A DNA stretch of 64,000 nt, taken from NCBI RefSeq assembly GCF_002865645.1, contig NW_020194575.1, forward strand, positions 141,247 to 205,246. The letters run 5' to 3'. The position numbers and the translations under genes are program-made. The notes below the pieces were generated by a model. The model was not told the origin of the DNA. It made no database searches and saw nothing but the letters and a program-made list of their open reading frames with translations. Position 1 is the first letter of the stretch. Every line of letters begins with the position of its first letter. The stretch is from Hyaloscypha bicolor E (taxonomy: Eukaryota > Ascomycota > Leotiomycetes > Helotiales > Hyaloscyphaceae). This document shows, one piece after another, positions 1 to 10,873 of this stretch.

Positions 1-3000
1 TTTAGTTCTTTTTTCGGGGTATCCGATTATACTTAGGTTTTCTAATTAAATAATATCTATAGTTTATAGCTCTTTTCTATAAGAAATAGGAATTAGCTTA
101 TAGTTTTATAAACTAGAGCTATTTACTAATAATTAATTAATTATTATTATCTAATTATCCTAGTAGTAATTTATATAGGAATATAACTATTAATTAAAGT
201 ACTAGTTAATAATCTTTATCTAGCTATTAGTTTAGGAATAGTTAGCTATTAATAACTTAAGCTTTATATTAATATATTTATAGAACTCGCTCCAGAAATC
301 TAATATAAACTAGGGGCCTTAATTAAATATTATAGTTTCCGGAATACTAATTTAGTAAACTATATAAGTAAGAAATAAGAATACTAACTCTTTAGTTATT
401 ATTATATCTCAAACAGAAATTATAATAGGGTACTTACTTAAATAATTAATAAAAATTACTATTATATTATACTTATTTTTACTTTCTAAATATTTCTTGA
501 AATTTACTAATATATATTACTAGAAGTAGTTAGGAACTAGTAATAAATATAAGAGCCTTGGCTTCTTATTTTTAGAAATATAGGATTATTAGTAAATATA
601 ATAGTTATTTCTATATTAATTAATATTTATATCTTAGCCTAGCTAGTAATAGCGGGCCTAAAAAAGCTATTAAAGCTTGGCTTATTCTAGATATCCTATT
701 AGAGGCTATATATATACCTTCTAAATAAGAGTAATATATAAGGATATCTCGGGTATTATTATATTATTAAATATAAATAGTTTATTATATTATAAGAAGA
801 GGCTATCTTATAATATTCGAGTACTTTTCTTTTTATTTCTTGCCTTATTCTATAGCTTTTCTAGCTCTAGTAATTCTCGGTTTTTACTTAATAGCTTATT
901 TATTAGCTAGATATTATTATACTAGGTTTCTTTTTAAGCCAGGTTTATAAAGGCCTTAATTAGAGCTAATTAGAGATCTTATATAATATTATTATTAATC
1001 TTTTATTATAAGAGAAGAATTTGGGTTTAGTAGGCTATTATTATCTTATTCTAGATAATTATATCCTTATACTTCCTATTTAGAATATATATTTATTTAT
1101 TTAATTTACTTATCTAATATATAAGCTTAAAATAATAATAGAAAAGATATTTTACCTAGTAAGCTTATTTTACTAAAAGCTTTTTTATAGTTATAAAATA
1201 TTTAAGAGTTTAGTAATCTAAGTAAATTATAAAGAATACCTCTTATAGGCCTTCTAGCTCCGCTTACTATTTAGTTAAAAAGAAAATAATAATAAGTATT
1301 TCTTTATTATAAATATTATAGTTTAGCTTTACTAACTATATAGTCTTAAAGAAAAATACTATCGGATACTAGAATTTTATCTAGGGATCTTATTATAAGA
1401 GAATACTAATTATAATTTTATTTAATATATCTGTTTTAATTATAATAAAGAGATTCGGATTATAATAATATAGAATTAGTACCGAGAATATAGCTTATTT
1501 TAGTTTAGTAAAACCTTTTTAATACTAATTTATTTATTTAAATAGAACTTCCTTATATATTAAAGCTATTAGGGGCTTTACTATATGGCTGTATTTCGTA
1601 ATAAAATATTAATAAAAGTTATAAAAACCTAGAAAGCTTTATATTTCTTTAATTATCTTTAGTAATTACTAGTTCTTAATAATTACTATTTTATCTAGAT
1701 CTATTTTAATACTTCTAGTAAAGATAATAAAGCCTAGATACTTTATATAAATAATTTTAAACTCTAATTTCTTAATATTTACTTAGAGGCTAATATCTTA
1801 TAATTACTAAAAGATCTTTTATATATAATCTTTATATTTCAGGAAATTATCTAAGTAAATTAGGATATTATTTAAATAAGCTATATAAAAGATATTAAAG
1901 TAATTAAAGAAAATATTATTTATATACCTCTAATATATAATAAGGCTATTAGTTAGGTCTTTTTAAAGAACTTTATACTTATAAGTCTTATATTTTATAT
2001 GAAATATTATAAGTTCTTTTAATTCTGGATTTATTTGGATTTAATAAAATACTTACTAAATATCTAGCTTTATATAAACCTTAGCTTAAGCTAGCTATAT
2101 AAAAGTCTTATAAATAAGGAAAAGAAAGTAATAATTCTTCTATATTAAGTTATTAAGCTTATAATAATTAATATAGAATTAGAGAGCTTTATTAGCTTTC
2201 TTTATAAAAAGAATTAGGAATATAAAAGAGAACTAGCTTAATTTAATAAAGCCTTATTAGAGGTTCTTTTTAAGAAAATACTTGATTTCCTATAGCTTAT
2301 AAATTAATTATTAATAAAGCAGGAAATACCCTAGGCTTTTTAGGCCTTTGGAGTTATTAATCTAAATCTTATAATTATATAATTAATATAGGAATAAAAT
2401 ATTTAATGCTTTTTTTAAGAAAATATTTGCAAAATCCTTAAATTCCTCTAGTAAAACTCTTACTAGCTATTATAGCTCCGTTTTTCCTAGCTATTACTTA
2501 TTCGGAATAAACTTATTCTCTTACTATAATTCTAGTTCTTTATTAATCTCGAAAAATAATATTATAAAAAAAAGATTTTCTTTCTTTTATAGATTTATTT
2601 AGAAAGCGGCCGGCAAGATACTTATAATATTAATTATAGGCCTTAACTAGATCTTATAGCTTTTTTTTAGATAGTATAATTTTAATATTTCTATTTCTGG
2701 CTTAAGAGAAACTTCTATATTTCCTAAAGCTACTTATATTTCTTTATAGTATTAAGCTTAATTCTTTTATTATATATGGCTTTCTAAGCCCGGCTTAGGA
2801 AAAGAATAAGAGAGTTTTCTTTTTATAAGCTAAAGTCTCTAGAACTCATTTATAACTATAGCTTTATTTCTTCTATTTATATTTTCTTAATACTAATTAC
2901 TTTTTCCAGGTTTCAAGTTCTTATATATAATAATTAGAACCTTATTCTAACTTTTTTTCTAGGCTAATTATCTAGCTAAATTAATCTTTTATTCTTATAA

Positions 3001-4190
3001 TTAATTAGGATACTAGTATTTATAAACTACTATTATCCTAAAATTATATTATACTTATCTAGTCCTATAACTAGTATAAGTACTAGAATCTTCTATTTAT
3101 TAATTAAGAATATAAGCTTAATATAGTAAGTAATAAATATAACTTATTTATTATTAAATTCTCTTATATTATAAAGTAATACTAATTAAATAGGCTTAAT
3201 ATCTAGAAATTATTTAATTATTTTTATAAATTTGAAATTAATAAAAGTATATTTATTTATTTTAGTATTAATAAGAAAAGAAGTCTTAATATCTAATTTA
3301 TTATTACTAATTATATAAGGGAAAATAAATACTTTATTTTCTAATAGCTATCTTAAATTAACTTCTATTATATTTATATAATATAGCCCTAAAGAGAAAA
3401 CTTCTTTTAGGAATTCTTATTTCTCTATTTTATATTCTTAAATAGCTTACTTATAATAAGTACTACTAGCTTGGCTACTAAGACTTACTTTATATATTTT
3501 ATCTTAAGCTTTAGATAATTCTTAGATATATAACTAAATCTATTATAATTATAATATTTAAGATCTAAAAATCCGGGCTTTAAAGTAATAAACTTATTTA
3601 TTACTAGGGTTTTAGAAGCAGGCTTTATATAAGAGGCATTTTCTAAGCTTGGCTTATTTATATCTTTATTAGCTTTCTTAGATATCTAGTTTTTCTTTTT
3701 ATAATAAGCTCGGATTTACTAGTTATTTATAGTATAGTATTATATAAACTCTATAATATAAATAGCCGGATTATTATAATATATAGCTATAGTCTCTTAA
3801 AGCTTTTAAGTAAGCTTATTATTTAGGTTATTCTTAAAGTTCTATAAATTAATATTTCTGTTTATTATATACTTTAGGAATAGAATATAGAATTCCTAAA
3901 AAGTCTAGTTCTTTTTTATAAATAGCTTCTTAAAGGCTTACTAAATATTATATTTCTTATTAGAGTTATTATATAGTTTCTCTAGATAAATATATAGTTC
4001 TCTAATAGTCTTATATATATATTAATTATCCTAATTTAGGTAAGGAGAGATTAGTATAATAATATAGCTATTTATATAACCGGAAATATAAATAATCTTA
4101 AGGTTCTCTATCTAGTAAATATTAGAGTTATTATAAAGCTTATTCTTAATCTAAACTAACTAATTATTAGAAGTAATCCTATAACTTTTC
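1..4190 (-). mobile_element. RIP-degraded Ty3/gypsy chromovirus, partial
   Basis: Reverse-complement copy of the internal region of the element at 27813-33967: position x here pairs with about 32959 minus x there, for example 2281-2340 with 30620-30680. It runs from the integrase region at the window edge through reverse transcriptase (about 1560-2260) to the gag zinc knuckle (about 3500-3575), and the match stops near 4180-4190. No LTR is inside the window; the 3' end lies beyond position 1 and the 5' end is missing. The reverse transcriptase box near 1846-1878 reads YLNNILIY on the minus strand instead of YLDD. No open frame survives. It abuts the ankyrin remnant and probably truncated it. 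Confidence 0.85.
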
Positions 4191-4259
4191 TAAGGAAATG
4201 CTTTTAAGAATTGAATTTGGCTCTTTAACCTAGATAAGCTATAGAAAGAATCTAATATA

Positions 4260-5561
4260 GAAAGAAATACTATAAATATTGCCTCTCTAATATACTATAT
4301 ATCTTAGGAAGAATTATTTAAGCCACTTAGCCTATTACTTAATAAAGGGGCTAATATAAATACTTAAGGTGAAATCTTTAGTAGTATATTTAAAGCAGCT
4401 TCCTATAAAGGTTACGGGATAGTTATTACGCTACTATTTAATAAAGGAGCTAATATAAATACCCAGAGTAAATACTATAGCAATATACTTCAAGCCGCTT
4501 CCTATTAGGATTACGGGGCAGTTATTATACTACTATTCGAGTAAAGGGCTAATATAAATATCCAGGGCAGATACTATAGTAATATACTCTAAGCAGCTTC
4601 TAAAAAGAATTACAAGGCAGTTATTATATTACTGCTCGAGTAAGGGGCTAATATAAATGCCTAAGGTAGAGACTATAGTAATATATTCCAAGTAGCTTTA
4701 GCTTTAGATTACGGGGCAGTTATTATACTATTGCTTAAGCAAGGGGCCAATGTAAATGCCCAGGGCGAATACTATAGCAATACACTCCAAGCCGCTTCCT
4801 ATTAGGGTTACGAGGCAGTTATTATACTACTGCTCGAAAAAGGAGCCAATATAAATATCCAGGGCGGATGCTTCGGCAATACGCTCGAAGCAGCTTCCTA
4901 TAGAGGTTACGGGGCAGTTATCACATTACTACTCAAGCAAGGGGTCAATATAAATGCCTAGGGCGGATAGTATGGCAATACACTCCAAGCAGCTTTAGCT
5001 CGGGGTTACGGGGCAGTTATTACACTACTACTCGAGAAAGGGGCCAATGTGAATGCCCAGGGCGGACACTACGGCAATACACTCCAAGCCGCTTCCTATT
5101 AGGGTTATGAGGCAGTTATTTTACTACTGCTCGAAAAAGGAGCTAATGTGAATGTCCAGGGCGGACGCTTCGGCAATACGCTCGAAGCAGCTTCTAAAAA
5201 GGGTTACGAGGCAGTTGTTACGCTGCTACTCGACGAAGGAGCCGATGTGAATGTCCAGGGCGGACGCTTCGGCAATGCGCTCGAAGCAGCTTCTAAAAAG
5301 GGTCACGAGGCAGTTGTTACACTGCTGCTCGAGAAAGGGGCCGATGTGAATGCCCAGGGCGGATTCTATGGCAATGCACTACAAGCAGCTTCAGAGAGAG
5401 GCCACGAAGCAGTTGTGGCACTACTGCTTAAGAAAGGGGCCGATGTGAATGCCCAGGGCGGACGATATGGCAATGCACTCCAAGCAGCTTCCGCTATGGG
5501 TCACGAGGCAATTGTTGTTACACTGCTCGAGAAAGGAGCCAGGGCAAAAAACATTACTTAA
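4260..5561 (+). pseudogene. Ankyrin-repeat protein C-terminal remnant
   Basis: Twelve ankyrin units of exactly 99 bp start at 4350, 4449, 4548 and so on to 5439, followed by a short tail and a TAA at 5559-5561. A diverged unit precedes them (4260-4349). Each unit reads like KGADVNAQGG-YGNALQAAS-GHEAVV-LLLE. The frame holds throughout without an indel, but in-frame stops per unit run 1,2,2,1,1,0,2,1,0,0,0,0, so only 5148-5561 (137 codons) is open. Ankyrin arrays of this kind form the C-terminal sensor of fungal NACHT (NLR-type) proteins; no NACHT domain is present here. The 5' part ends at the retrotransposon near 4190. The near-identical units may themselves attract RIP. Confidence 0.85.
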
Positions 5562-5863
5562 AAGAAGGGTGCGAATCGGATGAGGTGATTAGTAGCTAAT
5601 AAGGGCCAATTCACGACTAAGAAATTGACGACAGACTGAATGACTCGTTAGGGAGGTTCCACATGTCCGGGAGAATAGGCGGAGTCAGCATTTAACTTTC
5701 TTCACTCTCTCCAGACTTGCATTGCCCTTAAGCAGGGTCAACATCACGCTCTCTTATCATTTTGATAGTTTCAATATTGTTTTGCGTCAAGTCTCACTCA
5801 TATCCTGCTGTGATCAAGCAATAACCATAGATTTCTGCTGCTTTTTTCGGAAGGACGATAGGT
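5562..5863. other. 3' flank of ankyrin remnant, no gene
   Basis: Base composition returns to normal. I see no open frame, repeat or RNA gene; it is probably the old 3' flank of the ankyrin gene. Confidence 0.4.
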
Positions 5864-6640
5864 TTCAGGGCGTCGGCGTGCGGAGCACGCGTTACCATGG
5901 AAGGGATTGCCCTGAAACGAGGAACGAGAGGAAGGGACAACCAACCAGCGCGCGAGGGCAGGGGTCCGAAAATGCGGGGTTTCCCACCAGTGATCTCCTC
6001 GCCAAGCCTGATGCTGACTGGCTGCTGTGAACGTCCGAATTTGGTGGCCAGCGGCTCGCCCTCATTCGTGCCCGTATTGCCCGAATAGGTTGGTTTGCAT
6101 GGAGTGTATCCACGTGATCACAGACTTAATGCCCCCTAGTGTTGGGTGTTGGCAACACGGGTTCTCATTGGCTGGATAAGCGGTTTCACAAATCACAAAT
6201 CTTGTGCCTCCAAGTCAGCTGATTTTAGTCCAGTGCGAATCACGTGTGCACCCTGATCAGCTGGTTTCAGGGCATCGGCGTGCGCAGCGCGCGTCCAGTG
6301 AAAGGGAAAACTAACCCCGGCCGCAGGAGGTGCGCTGACGGGTTTTGGGGGCCGATTGCTGCGCCCACCAGCAGACCATTGCCAAGCCTCGCCTAGAGCG
6401 GTTTAGCGTCTGCCACGAAACCACATGACTACGTGTTCTCACAAGTCGGCCAGGTCGCGCGGAATGTTGAAACCTCAGGCATCATCTCCACATTCTGTAT
6501 ATATAAGGGAGCCTTGCTCCCACCATTGCTCAGGATCCAATTTATGCTCTACCTACATTTTTAACATATTCCGACCCCACAAATGTGTTTCCAAACTGCA
6601 ATCGCCAACGGAAGCAACATGCTGCTTTTGATTCCGGAGA
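5864..6640 (+). repeat. Dispersed repeat 'A', left copy
   Basis: GC-normal sequence with relatives elsewhere in the window. 6188-6306 and 6462-6570 match 23838-23720 and 23124-23028 in inverted orientation. 5880-6200 matches the sequence around the Tc1-like insertion (40136-40400 and 38360-38411), also inverted. Inside this copy, 5864-5900 and 6266-6305 are direct repeats with the core TTTCAGGGC-TCGGCGTGCG. No coding potential is convincing. It may be a non-autonomous transposon or an end sequence of a larger element. Confidence 0.7.
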
Positions 6641-7453
6641 AGGAGATCGACATTAATGAAGAGCTAGAGGCCTCTGTCTCTCGACTGTTATCTGAACCAG
6701 ACTCGCAAATGGAGGTTGGCATCGAGTGAGGTCGTCAGTAATATTAGCGGCAAACAGACACTCTTCAAGATTAGTGGGATACAAACAATACAATATTGGG
6801 TTCCGTATTGCACACTATACTACAGAGTTCTTCCGGTAATATCAGGTAGAGCATCTATTCTCAAGAACTTGTATTTATCCTCCGCACAAAAATCAATCGT
6901 CACCGACCACGATACGCAGGAAATTAGAAGTTCGTCCGACTTAATACATTGTCACGCGAGAAATTTCATCAATTCTGTTGCATATCCGCATCCCGAGCAG
7001 CTGGCACGCGACTGTCTGTGGCTTGGACGTGGCTTCGATTTTTTACGCGGAATTCTGGTGCTGCCGGATTGGGGGAGGTGTGGCCGCTGGTTTAAGCAGC
7101 CTCTGGCCCCCGAAAACTCATCACGTGTTGCGGCTCGCTGGGGCACCCCCGGCTACCGGTAATCGTCGTAGCGAAAGATGCTCGAACTCCAAAGTCGACC
7201 CTTTCTGTTTCTCTGTTCCAATTGTCGACTTTCTGCTTCTATCCCCCCCCCGGAAACTGGGGGGAGGGGGATGGCTCCCCATCTTGTCAGTCACCATGGC
7301 ACTGCCCACCGTTCGTGCTCATATACTTGCCCTCCCCATCCGCATCCGCATCCTCATCCTCATCCTCATCTTCCCACCTCCCAACTCAGCACCCCCGCAC
7401 GATATCCAGCTCTGGACTACCGCACCCCAAGACCGAACGATCCTGCCTTCGCC
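6641..7453. other. Upstream region of the DUF3435 gene
   Basis: I recognise no gene here. It holds C- and G-runs (7241-7271) and a CATCCG/CATCCT hexamer microsatellite (about 7334-7372). The open frames over this stretch follow from the low-complexity sequence. Confidence 0.35.
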
Positions 7454-9290
7454 ATGGTCGCAAGAAACTATTCCAAGGCCAATGCACAACTGCCTCAAAC
7501 CTCGCCGCCGAATCTCGCACGCCTGAATAACGGTATTGAACGTCGTTATCCCAAACCGAAGATCCAACATCCTCCCGAATATTACAAGAATCTGATTAAC
7601 GAATACGATAATACGACCGTAAAACACAATTATGCCGGTACTACTAAAGACAACCTCCAAGGCATCGTTAACAAGTTCAGCAGGTAAGATAATAAACACT
7701 TGATCGAAGACCTCAAGTAGCTAGTTGGTCTGACTTCTGATCTAGGTTTTGTACTTATATGGGTGAGGACTGGCGTACTGTGATCCGGACCTGTTCCAAG
7801 GGGACTACAATAGTATTCCTCATTCATATCTGCAAGGTAGATCGGGTAAAGAAGAAGGAGTTTGGTCTACCAATATTATCTGCAGCTCAAAATGCTCTAT
7901 AATTAGGAGAACGGCCGCCACATGAATACTAATAACGCCAAAGAGGCTCTCGCAGTAGGGGCCCGTTCTATTTAATAATTATCTTCCTAATATACGGATA
8001 CTAACGTGGGTTTAGTATATCTACGGTAAGTTGACTACGGACTTTGAACTCGATATTATGATCAGGGAGAAGCCCGTCCTCGGCATCGACGACCTCTATC
8101 TCTTACTCAACTATTACTGGATATGCGACACTTCTACCTTCCCGACGGAGCGGTACTGCGTACAATTCGCACTAATCCTGCTTCTCCTCTTTACTACTGG
8201 ATGCCGACCTGCGGAGCTGGTTAATGCAAAGAAGAAGAAGAAGAAGAAGCGGATTCCTGGCCTTAACGATAATAAAACTTGCACTAATAATACGGACGAC
8301 AAGGGCTTTAATAATACTAAAGCTAGCACTAAAGCCGACTTTACCTTTAATAGCAATAATGACTATAATAGTACTATTACTGACTTAGGCTTCAAGAATA
8401 ATAATAATGGCTCTAATAATAATATAGCTATAAGCAATAACTAAATAGAACATTAACTATTTAATACGCTCTGCTACGAAGATGTCCGCTTTCTGGTTAT
8501 ACGGAACCCTATAGCCGGAAAGCGGGATATACTTGCTATAGAGGTTAAGTTGGCTTACTATAAGGGGGCTAACAGAAAACCGAAGTAATAAGTCAATAAA
8601 ACCACCTACCAAATCTGTATTCCGAAAGCGAACTAATAGATTATTATAGTATAATCTTCTTCTTTACTAAAATAGACGACCCGATCTTCTGTCCTATTAC
8701 CCACCTTATCTCCTTGGCCATTACAGATAGGGCCTTCGAAGTGCCGAGCCTGATTACGGTAGAGCAGGTCTTTAAGCAGAAGGTATAGGGCCCGGTTATA
8801 TAACGCTATTAAACTAGAAGTAAGAGATACTCAAGACTCTAATCTTCCGTTAAGATAAGCGGATAGTAGACAGTATAATTACCTCTCCGATACTGGCGCT
8901 TACCTACTCTTAATTTAGGGACTGCTTAGTCTGTCTTGGGCGTATAGTGGGCTTCCTGCTAATACTGACCTGCTACTGCTTCCGATATGGGACGGCGAAT
9001 ATTATTAATCGTAAGTCTTCCGTAATATCTCGAGGATCCACCATTTTGCTAACAGGGCTTTTCTTAGGTAATACCACGGATGCGGCTCGAGATCAGGTTA
9101 TAAGATATAACTCGAACTCGGCGGTGTATAACGGGGCCTACATCAATAAGAGGGTGCCGTTCGACGTCCTGTCTGCCGTCCTCGAGCGGCCCTCCGCAGA
9201 TGGCATCCTCCGCATGCTCACTCACATGAGCCTTATGCGTCATCCTCGCACGCCAGCATTGTCTTCAAGTTTTGGTTCCGAGTCAGAGAT
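7454..9290 (+). pseudogene. DUF3435 (Starship captain-type tyrosine recombinase) gene, decayed
   Basis: Starts at 7454 in a good fungal context (CGCCATGG). Exon 1 runs to 7683, a 62-nt GT-AG intron spans 7684-7745, and exon 2 opens with FCTYMGEDWRTVIRT. The frame then breaks near 7863 and again before 8020. Recognisable DUF3435 blocks follow: IREKPVLGIDDLYLLLNYYW (from about 8065), TTGCRPAELVNAK (8199-8237; Arg expected to be catalytic), CYEDVRFLVIRNP (about 8472-8510), a degraded middle, YCFRYGTANI (about 8974) and DAARDQVIRYNSNSAVYNGA with RPSADGILRMLTHMS to about 9240. Several in-frame stops and at least three frameshifts lie between 7860 and 8950. DUF3435 proteins include the captains that mobilise giant Starship elements, though many family members are not linked to one. 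It faces into the gene island. Confidence 0.85.
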
Positions 9291-9370
9291 GACTACAAGC
9301 TCGAGAGGCTGGGCAGAAATCGACAGAGATGACTATAAGCTCGAGAGGCTGGGCAGAAATCGATAGAGAT
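9288..9370 (+). repeat. 40-bp tandem duplication
   Basis: Two copies of a 40-bp unit start at 9288 and 9328, beginning GATGACTA-AAGCTCGAGAG; a third start at 9368 diverges after six bases. It sits just past the last DUF3435 similarity. Confidence 0.9.
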
Positions 9371-9600
9371 GACTTTCCAGCCGACGCCCGAACTAGCTTT
9401 CTAGGACGTTGGCTCTGCACCCTGCCTTCCATGTCTTGTGCCCACGTTCTCTTTAAGACACTGCGAGACCTCGCAATAGGAGCTGTGACCCGCGGTCCGG
9501 ATCCGGTCCTTGAGCACTCCCTTTGTCCTGTTTCCCAGTAGTCCCTGTAGCTGTTAATGCCTTATCTTGTATACCCGTAACACCCTATATGCTCTGAATG

Positions 9601-10209
9601 CTATAGCCACCTTCCTTCCCGGAAGGAGCCGGCCCTTGGGCATTGAGATGTGTGTTTGCCGAGAGAGGCTCGCCTCGCAGGACTGGGGCTGTGTTCATAC
9701 GATTTGGGTTCGAGGTTTTTCGAGGGAGAGTGGTTGAGATAAAGCTGTGGAGTGAGGGCGACACTGGCCAGCAGTCGCACCCGGTCCCTTTGGGTTCCGA
9801 TTGCGTCGGGCTTCGATCGTGAATTTGCATTGCCTCCCTGGACAGGACGGGCACCACTTTCGTCGTCGACGATGTCCGTCTCTTGATACCTAAACCTGTT
9901 CGCCTTAGCAAGTAGCTTCACTAGTTCTCTTGCGCTGATTGTTTGGAGTCGCACCGCTCGCGATCCTGTCTGCGCGTAAGGAATCGATTTTTTCTGCTGA
10001 GAACATCTGTTTTCACTTTGACGCTGAATGAGCCTTTTCAAATTCGAAATGTCCGAATTGTGAATTGAGGAGTAGCATCGAGTTGAATCACTAAGAATGT
10101 CCGTCTTCATTGCCAGGCGAGATGAGCTCTTGCAACTGAAAAGTATGGGTTGAACGGGGACATTGGCCATTCCAAACATGCTCCCGAGTAGATCCATTGC
10201 TCTGTTCAA
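9601..10209 (-). CDS. Hypothetical ORF, doubtful
   Basis: An open frame of 202 codons starting MNRAMDLLGSMFGM. I recognise no domain; the composition is Ser/Arg-rich, with no clear signal peptide or membrane segment. It is the longest frame in the 9371-10873 interval, which otherwise holds nothing I can identify. It could be chance coding in GC-normal DNA. Confidence 0.15.
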   Translation of the reverse strand: MNRAMDLLGSMFGMANVPVQPILFSCKSSSRLAMKTDILSDSTRCYSSIHNSDISNLKRLIQRQSENRCSQQKKSIPYAQTGSRAVRLQTISARELVKLLAKANRFRYQETDIVDDESGARPVQGGNANSRSKPDAIGTQRDRVRLLASVALTPQLYLNHSPSKNLEPKSYEHSPSPARRASLGKHTSQCPRAGSFREGRWL

Positions 10210-10873
10210 TCCCTGACTGTGTCACATTTCGAGTCTCAGTGCTGTAACCTTACGCCCAAGTGAGAATGTTGCCTAAGATCTTTCCAAATCGTCTAGGAAA
10301 GCAGGCAAAGGTTATAAAAGCTTCGGTGCAGTACTGGATCGATGTCACATTCGTTAAGAGGAGAACTTGAGGTTGTTAAGCTTGAGAAAGTTGTATCATT
10401 AAGTATAACTTCAATCTTCGACAGAGACATGAGCTGGAGTGGTGCAACGAGCGAAGAGAGACCCGTAGAAATGAAACGACCAATGAGAATTTTTATCCGT
10501 AGTCCATCTGGTCATCGACCCCACTTAATAGGAAACCGGACATTTCAATTTACCATACGCCCAACATCCTCCTCATCGCCACACGAAAACACAGAGTCAG
10601 AAAATTTTCAAGGCAAAGGAAGCCAGAAGTGCCACATCTGGTGAACAGTTCAAACGAGAGTTTGAAATCCACCAATTCTGCAAAGTGCTGTCGCTTATGA
10701 AGGAGGTACCTCGACCGGCATTTCGTCAACCTTTGGCGTCTTAGCCGGAGGCACAGTATCAGTGAAAGGGCTCGGCCTGAGAGCGTCAATCGTCAGCCAC
10801 AACATTCTCTCACAGCTGTTTCACCGGAAGTAAATGTCTAGGCTTACGTAGGTTTGTTTTCATGTGCCGCAAG
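10210..10873. other. Intergenic, nothing recognised
   Basis: Short overlapping frames on both strands with no domain signal. Probably the 3' flank of the membrane-protein gene that ends at 10874. Confidence 0.3.

Noticed and set aside
5722..6113. Open frames on both strands inside repeat A
   Set aside because: They lie in a dispersed repeat, overlap each other on opposite strands, and show no domain.
6716..7162. 148-codon plus-strand frame upstream of the DUF3435 gene
   Set aside because: No start context, no domain, and it overlaps other frames of equal quality.
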